A stretch of DNA of 9,399 nucleotides from Trueperaceae bacterium (GCA_024636105.1 JAGXHO010000071.1:1-9399); one strand, 5' to 3'. Positions 1 to 7,070 are shown, counted from the stretch's first letter. Translations and numbers: made by a program. The notes: generated by a model not told the origin, from the sequence alone.

Positions 1-1
1 G

Positions 2-172
2 TTCGGTGAGGTTCGGTTGGGGCAGGGGAAGGAGAAGGCGGCGGAGTTCTTGGCGGGGCATCCGGAGTTGGCGGTCGAGGTGCGTGCGCGGGTGCTCGAG
101 GCGATCGGTGGCGGCAAGAAGGGCGGCGCCGGCCGCGACGCTGGTAGCGGCGACGACGAGGGCGACGCGTGA
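2..172 (+). CDS. recA: RecA recombinase, C-terminal fragment (5' end off the contig)
   Basis: The frame beginning at base 2 is open from the contig edge to a TGA at 170-172 and gives 56 residues. It starts FGEVRLGQGKEKAAEFLAGHP, which matches the end of the RecA core and its C-terminal domain (E. coli has KIGQGKANATAWLKDNP at this place). It ends in a Gly/Lys/Asp-rich tail, GGGKKGGAGRDAGSGDDEGDA, rather than the strongly acidic E. coli tail. RecA forms ATP-dependent filaments on single-stranded DNA for recombination and LexA cleavage; the ATPase core is outside the window. The stop overlaps the GTG of rny as GTGA, so the two are probably one transcript and translationally coupled. No recX lies between them. 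The first 35 or so codons favour TTG, GGG and CGG, unlike the CTC/CTG, GGC and CGC of the neighbours. Identification rests on a short but characteristic C-terminus and the recA-rny order. Confidence 0.85.
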   Translation, partial: FGEVRLGQGKEKAAEFLAGHPELAVEVRARVLEAIGGGKKGGAGRDAGSGDDEGDA

Positions 173-1839
173 GCGGCCTGCTGTACGCGATCCTCGCGCT
201 GGTCGCGGTCGCCGCCGGCTTCGCGGTGGGGTACCTGCTGCGCCGCGCCCGCGATCACGAGGTGCTCGCCAAGGCGGAGGCCGAGGGACGCGCCATCCGC
301 GAACGCGCCGCGGCCGAGGGTCGAGCGGCCACCGATCGCGCGGCGGAGGAGCAACGCCAGCGGCTCGCCGAGGCGCGCGCCCAGCTCGAGACCGAGTTCG
401 GCCGGGCCCGCGAGCAGCTCGAGGCCGACGCCCAGCGCCGTCAAGTCGCGCAGGCGCAGGAGTTCGAACGTGCCCGCGCCGACGTCGAAGAGGGGCGCAG
501 CACGCTTCGCGACGCGCGCGAAGAGCTGCGCCGGGACCGCGAGAAGATCGAGCAGATCGAGGAGCGGATCACGCGCCGCGGGGAGCAGCAGGACGCGCGG
601 GCGCTCCGGCTCGATGAGAACGAGGAGCGCCTCGATCAGCGCGTTCGCGAGCTCGACGCCGAAGCCGAGCGGCTCCAGGAGCGCCTCGCCGAGGCCGACC
701 GGCGGCTGTACGACGTCGCCCAGCTGAGCCGCGAGCAGGCGGTCGCGCAGGTACTCGACCAGCTCGATCGCGAGCTGGAACGCGAGAAGGCGGTGCGCGT
801 CCGCGCCGCCATCGAGCAGGCCGACGCCGATGCCAAGCGGCGTTCGCAGGACATCCTCGCCCAGGCGATCCAGCGTTCGGCGAGCGAGGTCTCGGCGGCG
901 ATCAGCGTCTCGGTCGTGCCGATCCCCAGCGACGCCATGAAGGGGCGGATCATCGGCCGCGAGGGCCGCAACATCCGCGCCTTCGAGGCGATCACCGGCG
1001 TCGACGTCATCATCGACGACACGCCGGAGGCGGTGCTCCTCTCGTCGTTCAACCCCATGCGTCGGGAGGTCGCCAAGCTCGCGCTCGCGGAGCTTGTCGG
1101 CGACGGCCGCATCCACCCCGCGCGCATCGAAGAGGTCGTCCAGAAGGCGCAGCACGAGATGCAGACGTACATCCGCGAGCGCGGCGACGAGGGGGCGCTC
1201 GAGGCCGACGTGGTGGGCATCAAGCCGGGCATGATCCAGCTGCTCGGCCGCATGCACTTCCGCACGAGCTACGGGCAGAACATCCTCAAGCACTCGGTCC
1301 AGGTGGCCCACCTGAGCGGGCTGATCGCCGTGGAGCTCGGCCTCGACGTCGCGATGGCGCGGCGTGCCGGGTTGCTGCACGACATCGGCAAGTCGATCGA
1401 CCGGGAGATCGAGGGCACCCACACGGAGATCGGCGCCCAGCTCGGTCGCCGCTTCGGCGAGCCACGCGAGGTCATCGACGCGATCTACAACCACCACGAC
1501 CTCGAGCGCGCCGAGACGCTCTACCCCGTGCTCGTCAACGCCGCCGACGCGATCAGCGCGGCGCGTCCCGGCGCCCGCCGCGAGACGCTCGAGACGTACC
1601 TCAAGCGCCTCGAAGGCCTCGAGAGCATCGCCACCTCGTTCCCCGGTGTCGAGAAGTCGTACGCGATCCAGGCGGGGCGCGAGATCCGCATCATCGTCGA
1701 ACCCGACAAGGTCGACGACGCGTCCGCCGTCCTGCTCGCGCGCGACATCGCGCAGCGCATCGAGCGCGACATGGAGTACCCCGGTCAGGTGCAGGTGACG
1801 GTCGTGCGGGAATCGCGGGCGGTCGAATACGCCCGCTGA
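169..1839 (+). CDS. rny: Ribonuclease Y (membrane-anchored endoribonuclease)
   Basis: RNase Y starts mRNA decay by endonucleolytic cleavage at the inner face of the membrane. The 556-residue product has the full family layout: one N-terminal membrane helix (about residues 4-24, LLYAILALVAVAAGFAVGYLL); a long charged coiled coil (about 26-235); a KH RNA-binding domain around 250-310 with the GxxG loop in GRIIGREGRN (259-268); and an HD hydrolase domain with His375 in HSVQVAH, the metal-binding pair HD at 404-405 in LLHDIGK, and NHHD at 441-444. Length is slightly above the usual ~520, the excess being in the coiled coil. The GTG start at 169 has a GAGGG Shine-Dalgarno at 158-162 and overlaps the recA stop, so it is preferred over internal starts. 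Nothing is broken. The family is certain; the RNA targets cannot be read from sequence. Confidence 0.97.
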   Translation: MSGLLYAILALVAVAAGFAVGYLLRRARDHEVLAKAEAEGRAIRERAAAEGRAATDRAAEEQRQRLAEARAQLETEFGRAREQLEADAQRRQVAQAQEFERARADVEEGRSTLRDAREELRRDREKIEQIEERITRRGEQQDARALRLDENEERLDQRVRELDAEAERLQERLAEADRRLYDVAQLSREQAVAQVLDQLDRELEREKAVRVRAAIEQADADAKRRSQDILAQAIQRSASEVSAAISVSVVPIPSDAMKGRIIGREGRNIRAFEAITGVDVIIDDTPEAVLLSSFNPMRREVAKLALAELVGDGRIHPARIEEVVQKAQHEMQTYIRERGDEGALEADVVGIKPGMIQLLGRMHFRTSYGQNILKHSVQVAHLSGLIAVELGLDVAMARRAGLLHDIGKSIDREIEGTHTEIGAQLGRRFGEPREVIDAIYNHHDLERAETLYPVLVNAADAISAARPGARRETLETYLKRLEGLESIATSFPGVEKSYAIQAGREIRIIVEPDKVDDASAVLLARDIAQRIERDMEYPGQVQVTVVRESRAVEYAR

Positions 1840-1882
1840 CGAACGCGGGTGCGCCCGCCCGAGAACGAGGAACCGCCCGCCG

Positions 1883-1911
1883 CCCGCCGCATCGCTCCTC
1901 GGTGCGGCGGG
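1883..1911 (+). terminator. GC-rich hairpin downstream of rny, possible terminator
   Basis: CCCGCCGCA (1883-1891) pairs perfectly with TGCGGCGGG (1903-1911), giving a 9-bp stem and an 11-base loop. It lies 44 bases after the rny stop. A second pairing just outside, ACGAGG (from about 1865) with CCTCGT (1914-1919), could lengthen it with one-sided unpaired bases. No T-run follows, so intrinsic termination is not assured; it could equally be a 3' stabilising structure for the recA-rny mRNA. The position upstream of a candidate new promoter at 1973 favours a transcript boundary. Confidence 0.4.
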
Positions 1912-1972
1912 TGCCTCGTCGCTCGTGCCCGAAGCGGCGCACGGCGCAAGACCCGGGCGCGGACGACCGGGT

Positions 1973-1978
1973 TAGACT
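1973..1978 (+). promoter_or_regulatory. Candidate -10 element (TAGACT) upstream of prs
   Basis: TAGACT fits the TAnnnT -10 pattern and lies seven bases before an ATG at 1986, the spacing expected for leaderless transcripts, which are frequent in Deinococcota. No convincing -35 hexamer is seen 16-18 bases upstream. It is the best promoter candidate between rny and prs and would give prs a leader of roughly 100 nt. Confidence 0.45.
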
Positions 1979-1985
1979 CCGCGCG

Positions 1986-2042
1986 ATGCCCGGTCCCTCG
2001 AACCGAGCCACACCCCCCCCCGCCCCCACCCCAGTGAGGTGA
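1986..2042 (+). CDS. Possible leaderless proline-rich upstream ORF of prs
   Basis: ATG at 1986 opens an 18-codon ORF ending at TGA 2040-2042. The peptide reads MPGPSNRATPPPAPTPVR. It begins seven bases after the candidate -10 TAGACT and has no Shine-Dalgarno, as expected for a leaderless start. Seven of 18 residues are proline, including a PPP triplet; PPP is known to stall ribosomes and need EF-P. It is in the same frame as prs, and the TGA at 2040 is the only stop between this ATG and the prs GTG at 2085. This may be a regulatory leader peptide or only chance: C-rich DNA codes for proline easily. A nine-C run (2013-2021) lies inside it, so the frame depends on that run being read correctly. 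Confidence 0.3.
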   Translation: MPGPSNRATPPPAPTPVR

Positions 2043-2084
2043 CCGTGTGACCCCAGCCCGCGCCCGCCGTCCGAGGACCGGCCC

Positions 2085-3029
2085 GTGAGGACCGGCGACG
2101 ACGTCAAGCTCTTTGCCGGGAGCGCCACGCCCGCGCTCGCGACCGCGGTGGCGCGCCACCTGGGCTTGCAGCTCACGCGCGGCACCGTGTCGCAGTTCCC
2201 GGACGGCGAGACCCGCATCGCGCTCGAGGAGAGCGTGCGCGGCGCCGACTGCTTCGTCGTCCAGTCCACGAGCTCGCCCGTTAACCACAACCTTATGGAG
2301 CTGCTCGTCCTGGTCGACGCGCTCCGGCGGGCCTCGGCGTGGCGCATCAACGCCGTGATCCCGTACTTCGGCTACGCGCGCCAGGACAAGAAGGTCCAGG
2401 CCCGCGAACCGATCACGGCCAAGCTCGTCGCCAACCTGCTCGAGACGGCCGGCGTCGATCGGGTCATCACGATCGACCTGCACGCTGGCCAGATCCAGGG
2501 GTTCTTCGACGTCCCGGTGGACCACCTCACCGCGCTCGACATCCTCGGCAAGCACCTGCGGACCACCGACCTCGAGGGATCGGTCGTCGTCTCGCCCGAC
2601 GTCGGTCGGGCGACCGAAGCGCGGCGCCTCGCGAACTTCCTCGGCCTGCCGCTCGCGATGCTCTACAAGCGGCGCACGAGCCCCACCGAGACCGAGGTCA
2701 CCCACGTGATCGGCGACGTGACCGGGCTCCGGCCGATCATGATCGACGACATGATCTCGACGGCGGGCACCATGCGCCGCGGCATCGACGCCTTGCTGCG
2801 CCTCGGCGCCGTCCCCGACGTCCGCGTCGCCGCCACCCACGCGGTGTTCACCCCACCGGCGCTCGAGCGCCTCACCCACGACGCCATCCGCCACGTCTAC
2901 GTCACCGACACCGTGCCGTTCGCGGGCGGGCACGACCGTGTCGAGGTCCTCACCGTCGCGGGCCTGCTGGCCCAGGCGATCTCGAACGTCCACAACAACG
3001 ACTCGGTCAGCTCGCTCTTCAGTTCCTGA
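2085..3029 (+). CDS. prs: Ribose-phosphate pyrophosphokinase (PRPP synthetase)
   Basis: The enzyme makes 5-phosphoribosyl-1-pyrophosphate from ribose 5-phosphate and ATP, the cytosolic precursor of purines, pyrimidines, NAD, histidine and tryptophan. The 314-residue product has normal class I length. Visible hallmarks are FPDGE near the N-terminus, the catalytic flexible loop in PYFGYARQDKK, the family signature DLHAGQIQGFFDVPVDHL, SPDVGRATEARRLA, and the PRPP-binding loop MIDDMISTAGT. The GTG at 2085 is chosen because GAGGA (2073-2077) sits about eight bases upstream and the protein then begins just before the conserved VKLFAGSATPALA. It has its own intergenic region rather than running on from rny, and rplY downstream has a separate promoter. 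A short proline-rich upstream ORF may influence its translation. Function is certain; the exact start is likely. Confidence 0.97.
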   Translation: MRTGDDVKLFAGSATPALATAVARHLGLQLTRGTVSQFPDGETRIALEESVRGADCFVVQSTSSPVNHNLMELLVLVDALRRASAWRINAVIPYFGYARQDKKVQAREPITAKLVANLLETAGVDRVITIDLHAGQIQGFFDVPVDHLTALDILGKHLRTTDLEGSVVVSPDVGRATEARRLANFLGLPLAMLYKRRTSPTETEVTHVIGDVTGLRPIMIDDMISTAGTMRRGIDALLRLGAVPDVRVAATHAVFTPPALERLTHDAIRHVYVTDTVPFAGGHDRVEVLTVAGLLAQAISNVHNNDSVSSLFSS

Positions 3030-3068
3030 GCACCTGCGCGGAGGACGAAGCCGGTCCCAGCGCGCGCT

Positions 3069-3097
3069 TTGACACCGTCCGGCCGGCCGTGTAGGCT
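3069..3097 (+). promoter_or_regulatory. Sigma70-type promoter for rplY-pth
   Basis: A perfect -35 TTGACA (3069-3074) and a -10 TAGGCT (3092-3097) are separated by exactly 17 bases. Transcription would begin near 3104, giving rplY an 85-90-nt leader. This is one of the two most consensus-like promoters in the window and shows that rplY-pth can be transcribed independently of prs. The leader is GC-rich; I see no clear regulatory fold in it. Confidence 0.75.
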
Positions 3098-3192
3098 GGA
3101 GCGTTGTACGGACGCCGCCCCGGCCCCGCCGGGCGCCGCAGCGACCGCGATCTCGACCGGCAACGGCCCGCACCGGGCCCTCGGAGGACGTC

Positions 3193-3828
3193 ATGAAGCT
3201 CGAAGCCCAGAAGCGCGCCGCCGGCGCGAGCGGTGCCCTGCGCGACCAGGGGCGCCTTCCCGCTATCCTGTACAACCGAGGGCTGAACGTCCCGGTCAGC
3301 ATCGACCTCAAGGCGTTCGACCGCGTGTTCCGCAGGCAGGGCACCTCGAACCTGATCGACCTCGACGTCGACGGCGAGACGCACGCGGTCTTGGTCAAAG
3401 CGGTGCAGATGGACAAGCGCCGCCGCCTGCCGCAGCACGTCGACTTCTTCGCCATCACGGCCGGCCAGAAGCTCCACGTCCACGTACCCATCGAGTTCAT
3501 CGGCATCGCCATCGGGACCAAAGAGGGCGGGCAGCTCGATGTCCAGCGCCGCGAGGTGCACCTCAACATCCTTCCGCGCCTGATCCCGCACCACGTCGAT
3601 CTCGACGTGACCGCGCTCGCCGTCGGCGACTCGCTGCACGTGCGCGACCTCGTCGACCTGCTCCCGGCCGAAGCCGAGATCCTCGACGATCCCGACCTCG
3701 CCGTCGTCGCCGTCGTGGCGCCGCGCGTCGTCACCGACGACGAGGAAACCACGGATGCAGAGGACCTCGAGCCCGAAGTGATCGGTGAGGCGAGCGACGA
3801 AGAGGGAACCGAAGACGATAACGACTGA
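3193..3828 (+). CDS. rplY: 50S ribosomal protein L25 (TL5/CTC family)
   Basis: This 5S-rRNA-binding protein of the large subunit has two domains, as in Thermus TL5 and the general stress protein Ctc. Residues 1 to about 93 form the L25-like rRNA-binding domain (GALRDQGRLPAILYNRGLN, AFDRVFRRQ, LVKAVQMDKRRRLPQHVDFF). Residues about 94-180 form the C-terminal beta domain (GDSLHVRDL at 145-153). A tail from 182 to 211 is highly acidic, with 17 Asp/Glu in 30 residues. The YNR-LN and DKRRR elements are like those I remember from Deinococcota rather than the YGxG type of Actinobacteria. GGAGG (3183-3187) precedes the ATG by five bases, so the start is secure. The acidic tail overlaps the annotated beginning of pth by 44 bases, indicating coupled expression. 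It is one residue set away from a typical two-domain length of about 200-250. Confidence 0.95.
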   Translation: MKLEAQKRAAGASGALRDQGRLPAILYNRGLNVPVSIDLKAFDRVFRRQGTSNLIDLDVDGETHAVLVKAVQMDKRRRLPQHVDFFAITAGQKLHVHVPIEFIGIAIGTKEGGQLDVQRREVHLNILPRLIPHHVDLDVTALAVGDSLHVRDLVDLLPAEAEILDDPDLAVVAVVAPRVVTDDEETTDAEDLEPEVIGEASDEEGTEDDND

Positions 3829-4420
3829 GCCGCTGCAACTCATCGTCGGCCTCGGCAACCCCGGTCCGACCTACTCGGGAACCCGGCACAACGCCGGGTT
3901 CCTCGTCGTGGACGAGCTGGCGCGGCGCTGGGGGCTGCGCTTCAAGGGCGCCAAGCAGGCCGACGTCGCGGAGTCCGCGGCGGGCGTCGTGCTCGTCAAG
4001 CCGAAGACGTACATGAACCTCTCCGGAGCCGCCGTGCAAGGGGCCATGACCCGCGGCCGGATCCGTCCGGAGGGGCTGCTCGTCGTGCACGACGACCTCG
4101 ACCTGCCGCTCGGGCGCCTGCGCTTCAAGCGGGGCGGCGGCGCGGGTGGTCAGCGCGGCGTGCAAGATGTGATCGCCCGGATCGGTCCCGAGTTCGATCG
4201 CTTGAAGGTGGGGATCTCGCGCCCCCCTGAGGGGTGGGCCACCGAGAGCTGGGTCTTGTCGCGCTTCCGGGAGGACGAACGCGGGCTCGTCGAGCGCGTC
4301 GTCGCCGCGGCGGCGGACGCGCTCGAACGGCGGCGGGACGAGGGCTGGGACGCCGCGTGCGGGTTCGCGAACGGCCTCGACCTCGCCGCTTCGGGCGACG
4401 AGGCACCCGGAACCCCCTGA
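3785..4420 (+). CDS. pth: Peptidyl-tRNA hydrolase (bacterial Pth type)
   Basis: Pth cleaves peptidyl-tRNAs dropped by ribosomes and recycles the tRNA. Counting from the GTG at 3785, conserved positions are Asn25 in GLGNPG, His35 in TRHNAGF (catalytic His20 of E. coli), Asn78 in TYMNLSG (Asn68) and Asp103 in HDDLDLP (Asp93). The segment normally read GGHNG is GGQRG here (Gln123, Arg124), replacing the usual His113-Asn114. The start is uncertain. GTG 3785 lies inside rplY and adds 16 basic residues (MRRATKREPKTITTEP) not usual in Pth, and has a weak Shine-Dalgarno; the stronger GAGGGA (3802-3807) would serve a start near an ATA at 3818, but no ATG, GTG or TTG exists there. rplY-pth is a common bacterial pair. 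The C-terminal end after about residue 200 is variable in the family. Confidence 0.93.
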   Translation: MRRATKREPKTITTEPLQLIVGLGNPGPTYSGTRHNAGFLVVDELARRWGLRFKGAKQADVAESAAGVVLVKPKTYMNLSGAAVQGAMTRGRIRPEGLLVVHDDLDLPLGRLRFKRGGGAGGQRGVQDVIARIGPEFDRLKVGISRPPEGWATESWVLSRFREDERGLVERVVAAAADALERRRDEGWDAACGFANGLDLAASGDEAPGTP

Positions 4421-4438
4421 CGTCGGCTCCTCGTCAGG
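4416..4438. terminator. Palindrome spanning both convergent stop codons, candidate bidirectional terminator
   Basis: CCTGACG (4416-4422) and CGTCAGG (4432-4438) form a perfect 7-bp stem with a 9-base loop. The TGA of pth (4418-4420) is in the left arm and the TGA of valS (complement of 4434-4436) is in the right arm; only 13 bases separate the genes. The same hairpin forms in both transcripts. There is no T-run on either side, so whether it stops polymerase or protects 3' ends is unknown. Confidence 0.5.
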
Positions 4439-7064
4439 CCAGACGCGCCAGGCTCGCCTCGATCTCGGTGGCGAGCCGCTCCGCTTCGGCGAGCCGCCGG
4501 CGCTCCTCCGCGACGACCTCGGCCGGCGCACCGGCGACGAAGCGATCGTTGGCCAGCTTCTTGGCCGAGCGTGCCGCCTCGGCGCGCTGGTCGGCCAGCC
4601 GCCCCTCCTGCTTCGCGGTCCAAGCGGCGACGTCCACGACGCCCTCGAACGGCAACCGCAGCACCAGATCGACGACCGGCTGCGCCAACGAGGCGCCGGC
4701 CGGGGCCGTCGCCTGGACCCGCGCCCGTGCGAGGGTCTCGAACACACTCGTCTCGGCGGCGAGCGCCGTCGCGCCGGCGCCCTCGAGCACCAGCGGCACG
4801 GCTTGGTTGGGCGGTAGGTCGGCATCGGCACGGAGCTGGCGGACCGCCGCCACGGCGGCTTGGAGGCGCGCGAAGTCGCGCTGCGCGCCCGCGTCCTGGA
4901 GCGCGGGATCGACCGTCGGCCAGTCGGACTCGGCGAGCTGGCGCTCGTGCCCGAGCGCCGACCACAGCTCGGAGGTCACGAACGGCATGATCGGGTGCAG
5001 CAACGCGAGCACCCCCTCGAAGGTGCGCCGCAACGTCGCGCGCGTCCGCGGGTCGTCCTCGCGCAGCGCCGGCTTGGCCGCCTCCAGGTACCAGTCGCAG
5101 AAGGTCGACCACGTGAAGTCGTAGGCGCGGCGCGCCGCGGCACCGAGGTCGAACGCCTCGAGCGCGATGGTCACGTCCGCGGTGGCCGTCTGCAGCTCTG
5201 CGAGGATCCAGCGGTCGGCGAGTCGCTCCGGGGCGCCCGGCTCCTCGCGGCCGTCGAGGTTCGTGCGCACGAAGCGCGCCGCGTTCCACAGCTTGGTGCA
5301 GAAGTTGCGCCCCATCTCCACGCGGCGCGCGTCCCAGCGGACGTCCTGACCGCCGGTGCTGGCGTGCGCCATCGCGAAGCGCAGCGCGTCCGCCCCGCTC
5401 TCCGCGATCACCTCGAGCGGATCGATGCCGTTCCCTTTGCTCTTCGACATCTTCTGGCCATCGGCGTCGAGCACCAGACCGTGCAGCACCACGGTGTGGA
5501 ACGGCGCCTGGTCGGTGAGTTCGAACGCCGCGAGCTCCATGCGCGCCACCCAGAAGAACAGGATGTCGTACCCGGTCACCAGCACCGACGTCGGGTAGAA
5601 GCGCCGGTAGAAGGGGTCGTCGACGTCGGGCCAGCCGAGCGTGCTGAAGGGCCACAGGTTCGAGCTGAACCAGGTGTCGAACACGTCGGGGTCCTGGGTC
5701 AGCGTGCGGCCGACGTACCGCGGGTCGTCGGTGGGGTCGAGGTACGGGTCGCTCGGATCGGGGACGATCACCTGGCCGTCTTCGTCGTACCAGGCCGGGA
5801 TGCGATGGCCCCACCAGAGCTGCCGCGACACGTTCCAGGGGCGCAAGTTCCGCAACCAGTCCTCGTTCACCTTCGCGTAGCGCTCCGGCACCACGCGAAG
5901 CGCTCCCGACTCGAGCGCCTCGAGAGCGCGCGCCGCCGCTTTCGAGGTGTCGTAGAACCACTGCGTCGACAAGAGCGGCTCCACCGGCTCGCCGGTGCGC
6001 TGCGACAGTCCGAGCGCCACCGTGTGGTCGGCGATCGACACGAGCGCCCCCTCCGCCTCGAGAGCGGCCACGACCGCGTCGCGCGCGTCAAAGCGGTCGA
6101 GCCCGCGGAACGCCTCGGGTACGAGCTCGCTGGCGAGCTTGCCGTCGAGGTCGATCACCGATGGGCGCGCGAGGCCGTGGCGTTCGCCGATCTCGAAGTC
6201 CGTCGGGTCGTGCGCCGGCGTGATCTTGAGCGCGCCGGTGCCGAAGTCCTTCTCGACCGCCTCGTCGGTGATCACCGGCACGAAGCGGTCGGTTAGGGGG
6301 ATCCGGACCCGCCGGCCCACCAGGTGCGCGTAGCGTGCGTCGTCCGGATGCACCGCCACGGCCTGGTCGGCGAAGATCGTCTCGGGGCGCACGGTCGCGA
6401 TCTCGATGGCGTCGCCACCGTCTTCGCCGAGGTAGCGGAGCCGGTAGAGCTTGCCGGCGCGCTCCTCGCGCTCGACCTCGAGGTCGGAGAGCGTCGTCTG
6501 GCTCACCGGGTCCCAGTTGACGATGCGCTCCCCCCGGTACATGGCGCCGCGGTGGTAGAGATCCACGAACTGCTTGCGCACCGCCTTCGAGAGCCCCTCG
6601 TCGAGGGTGAAGCGGGTGCGGGTCCAGTCGGCCGACACCCCGAGCCGCTGGAGCTGCTCGAGGATGATCCCTCCGTACCGCTCTTTCCAGGCCCACACGC
6701 GCTCCAAGAACGCCTCGCGGCCGATGGCGTGCCGGTCGAGCCCTTCGGCGCGCAAGGCGCGCTCCACCTGGACCTGGGTGCTGATCCCGGCGTGGTCGGT
6801 GCCGGGTTGGAATAGCGCTTCGAAGCCCTGCATCCGCTTGAAGCGGATGAGCGCGTCGATGATCGCGTTGTCGAAGGCGTGGCCGAGGTGCAAGTTGCCG
6901 GTGACGTTCGGCGGCGGGATGACGATGGTGAACGGGGGCTTGGGGCTCGCCGCGTCGGCGGCGAGCGGTTCGTCCGCCCAGCGCCGCGCCCACCGCAGCT
7001 CGAGCTGGGTCGGGTCGTAGCGGGTCGGCAGTTCGCTTCGCGCTTCCGTCGGTGCGTCGGTCAT
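4434..7064 (-). CDS. valS: Valyl-tRNA synthetase
   Basis: ValRS charges tRNA-Val with valine and hydrolyses mischarged threonine. The 876-residue product has the class Ia layout: HIGH-type HLGH at 59-62 within PPPNVTGNLHLGH; the CP1 editing domain (about 200-350, with TVRPET and FGTGALKITPAHD); SRQLWWGHRIPAWY at 413-426; DTWFSSNLWPFSTLGW; KMSKS at 538-542; an anticodon-binding helical domain; and a C-terminal coiled-coil tRNA arm of about 65 residues. The zinc-binding cysteines of Thermus-type ValRS are absent: NWDPVSQTTLSDLEV and LSQRTGEP stand where CPRC- and CxxC-like elements occur, and the whole protein has only two cysteines. The ATG at 7064 has a GAGGGAG Shine-Dalgarno (7077-7071). Expression is predicted to be controlled by the T-box leader upstream. 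The gene converges on pth with a 13-base gap. Confidence 0.98.
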   Translation of the reverse strand: MTDAPTEARSELPTRYDPTQLELRWARRWADEPLAADAASPKPPFTIVIPPPNVTGNLHLGHAFDNAIIDALIRFKRMQGFEALFQPGTDHAGISTQVQVERALRAEGLDRHAIGREAFLERVWAWKERYGGIILEQLQRLGVSADWTRTRFTLDEGLSKAVRKQFVDLYHRGAMYRGERIVNWDPVSQTTLSDLEVEREERAGKLYRLRYLGEDGGDAIEIATVRPETIFADQAVAVHPDDARYAHLVGRRVRIPLTDRFVPVITDEAVEKDFGTGALKITPAHDPTDFEIGERHGLARPSVIDLDGKLASELVPEAFRGLDRFDARDAVVAALEAEGALVSIADHTVALGLSQRTGEPVEPLLSTQWFYDTSKAAARALEALESGALRVVPERYAKVNEDWLRNLRPWNVSRQLWWGHRIPAWYDEDGQVIVPDPSDPYLDPTDDPRYVGRTLTQDPDVFDTWFSSNLWPFSTLGWPDVDDPFYRRFYPTSVLVTGYDILFFWVARMELAAFELTDQAPFHTVVLHGLVLDADGQKMSKSKGNGIDPLEVIAESGADALRFAMAHASTGGQDVRWDARRVEMGRNFCTKLWNAARFVRTNLDGREEPGAPERLADRWILAELQTATADVTIALEAFDLGAAARRAYDFTWSTFCDWYLEAAKPALREDDPRTRATLRRTFEGVLALLHPIMPFVTSELWSALGHERQLAESDWPTVDPALQDAGAQRDFARLQAAVAAVRQLRADADLPPNQAVPLVLEGAGATALAAETSVFETLARARVQATAPAGASLAQPVVDLVLRLPFEGVVDVAAWTAKQEGRLADQRAEAARSAKKLANDRFVAGAPAEVVAEERRRLAEAERLATEIEASLARLA

Positions 7065-7070
7065 CGGTGG

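Noticed and set aside
1989..2010. tRNA-like T-arm and CCA end (CGGTCCCTCGAACCG...CCA)
   Set aside because: Only a 4-bp hairpin CGGT/ACCG; no acceptor, D or anticodon arm upstream.
3104..3196. TTG-started 30-codon frame in the rplY leader, six bases after the -10 and ending in an ATGA overlap with rplY
   Set aside because: Placement is tidy, but leaderless TTG starts are poor, the peptide is Arg/Pro/Gly filler, and a 30-codon open frame is likely by chance at this GC.
1785..3752. Minus-strand open frame of 655 codons opposite prs and rplY
   Set aside because: Arg/Ser/Val-Asp-rich shadow on the strand opposite two certain genes; long stop-free antisense frames are expected at this GC content.
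4150..5961. Minus-strand 603-codon frame overlapping valS and pth
   Set aside because: Low-complexity Arg/Gly/Ala composition, out of frame with valS, no recognisable domain; it crosses the gene boundary.
4860..6296. Plus-strand 478-codon frame antisense to valS
   Set aside because: Composition is that of a reverse reading of valS; no motif and no ribosome site.
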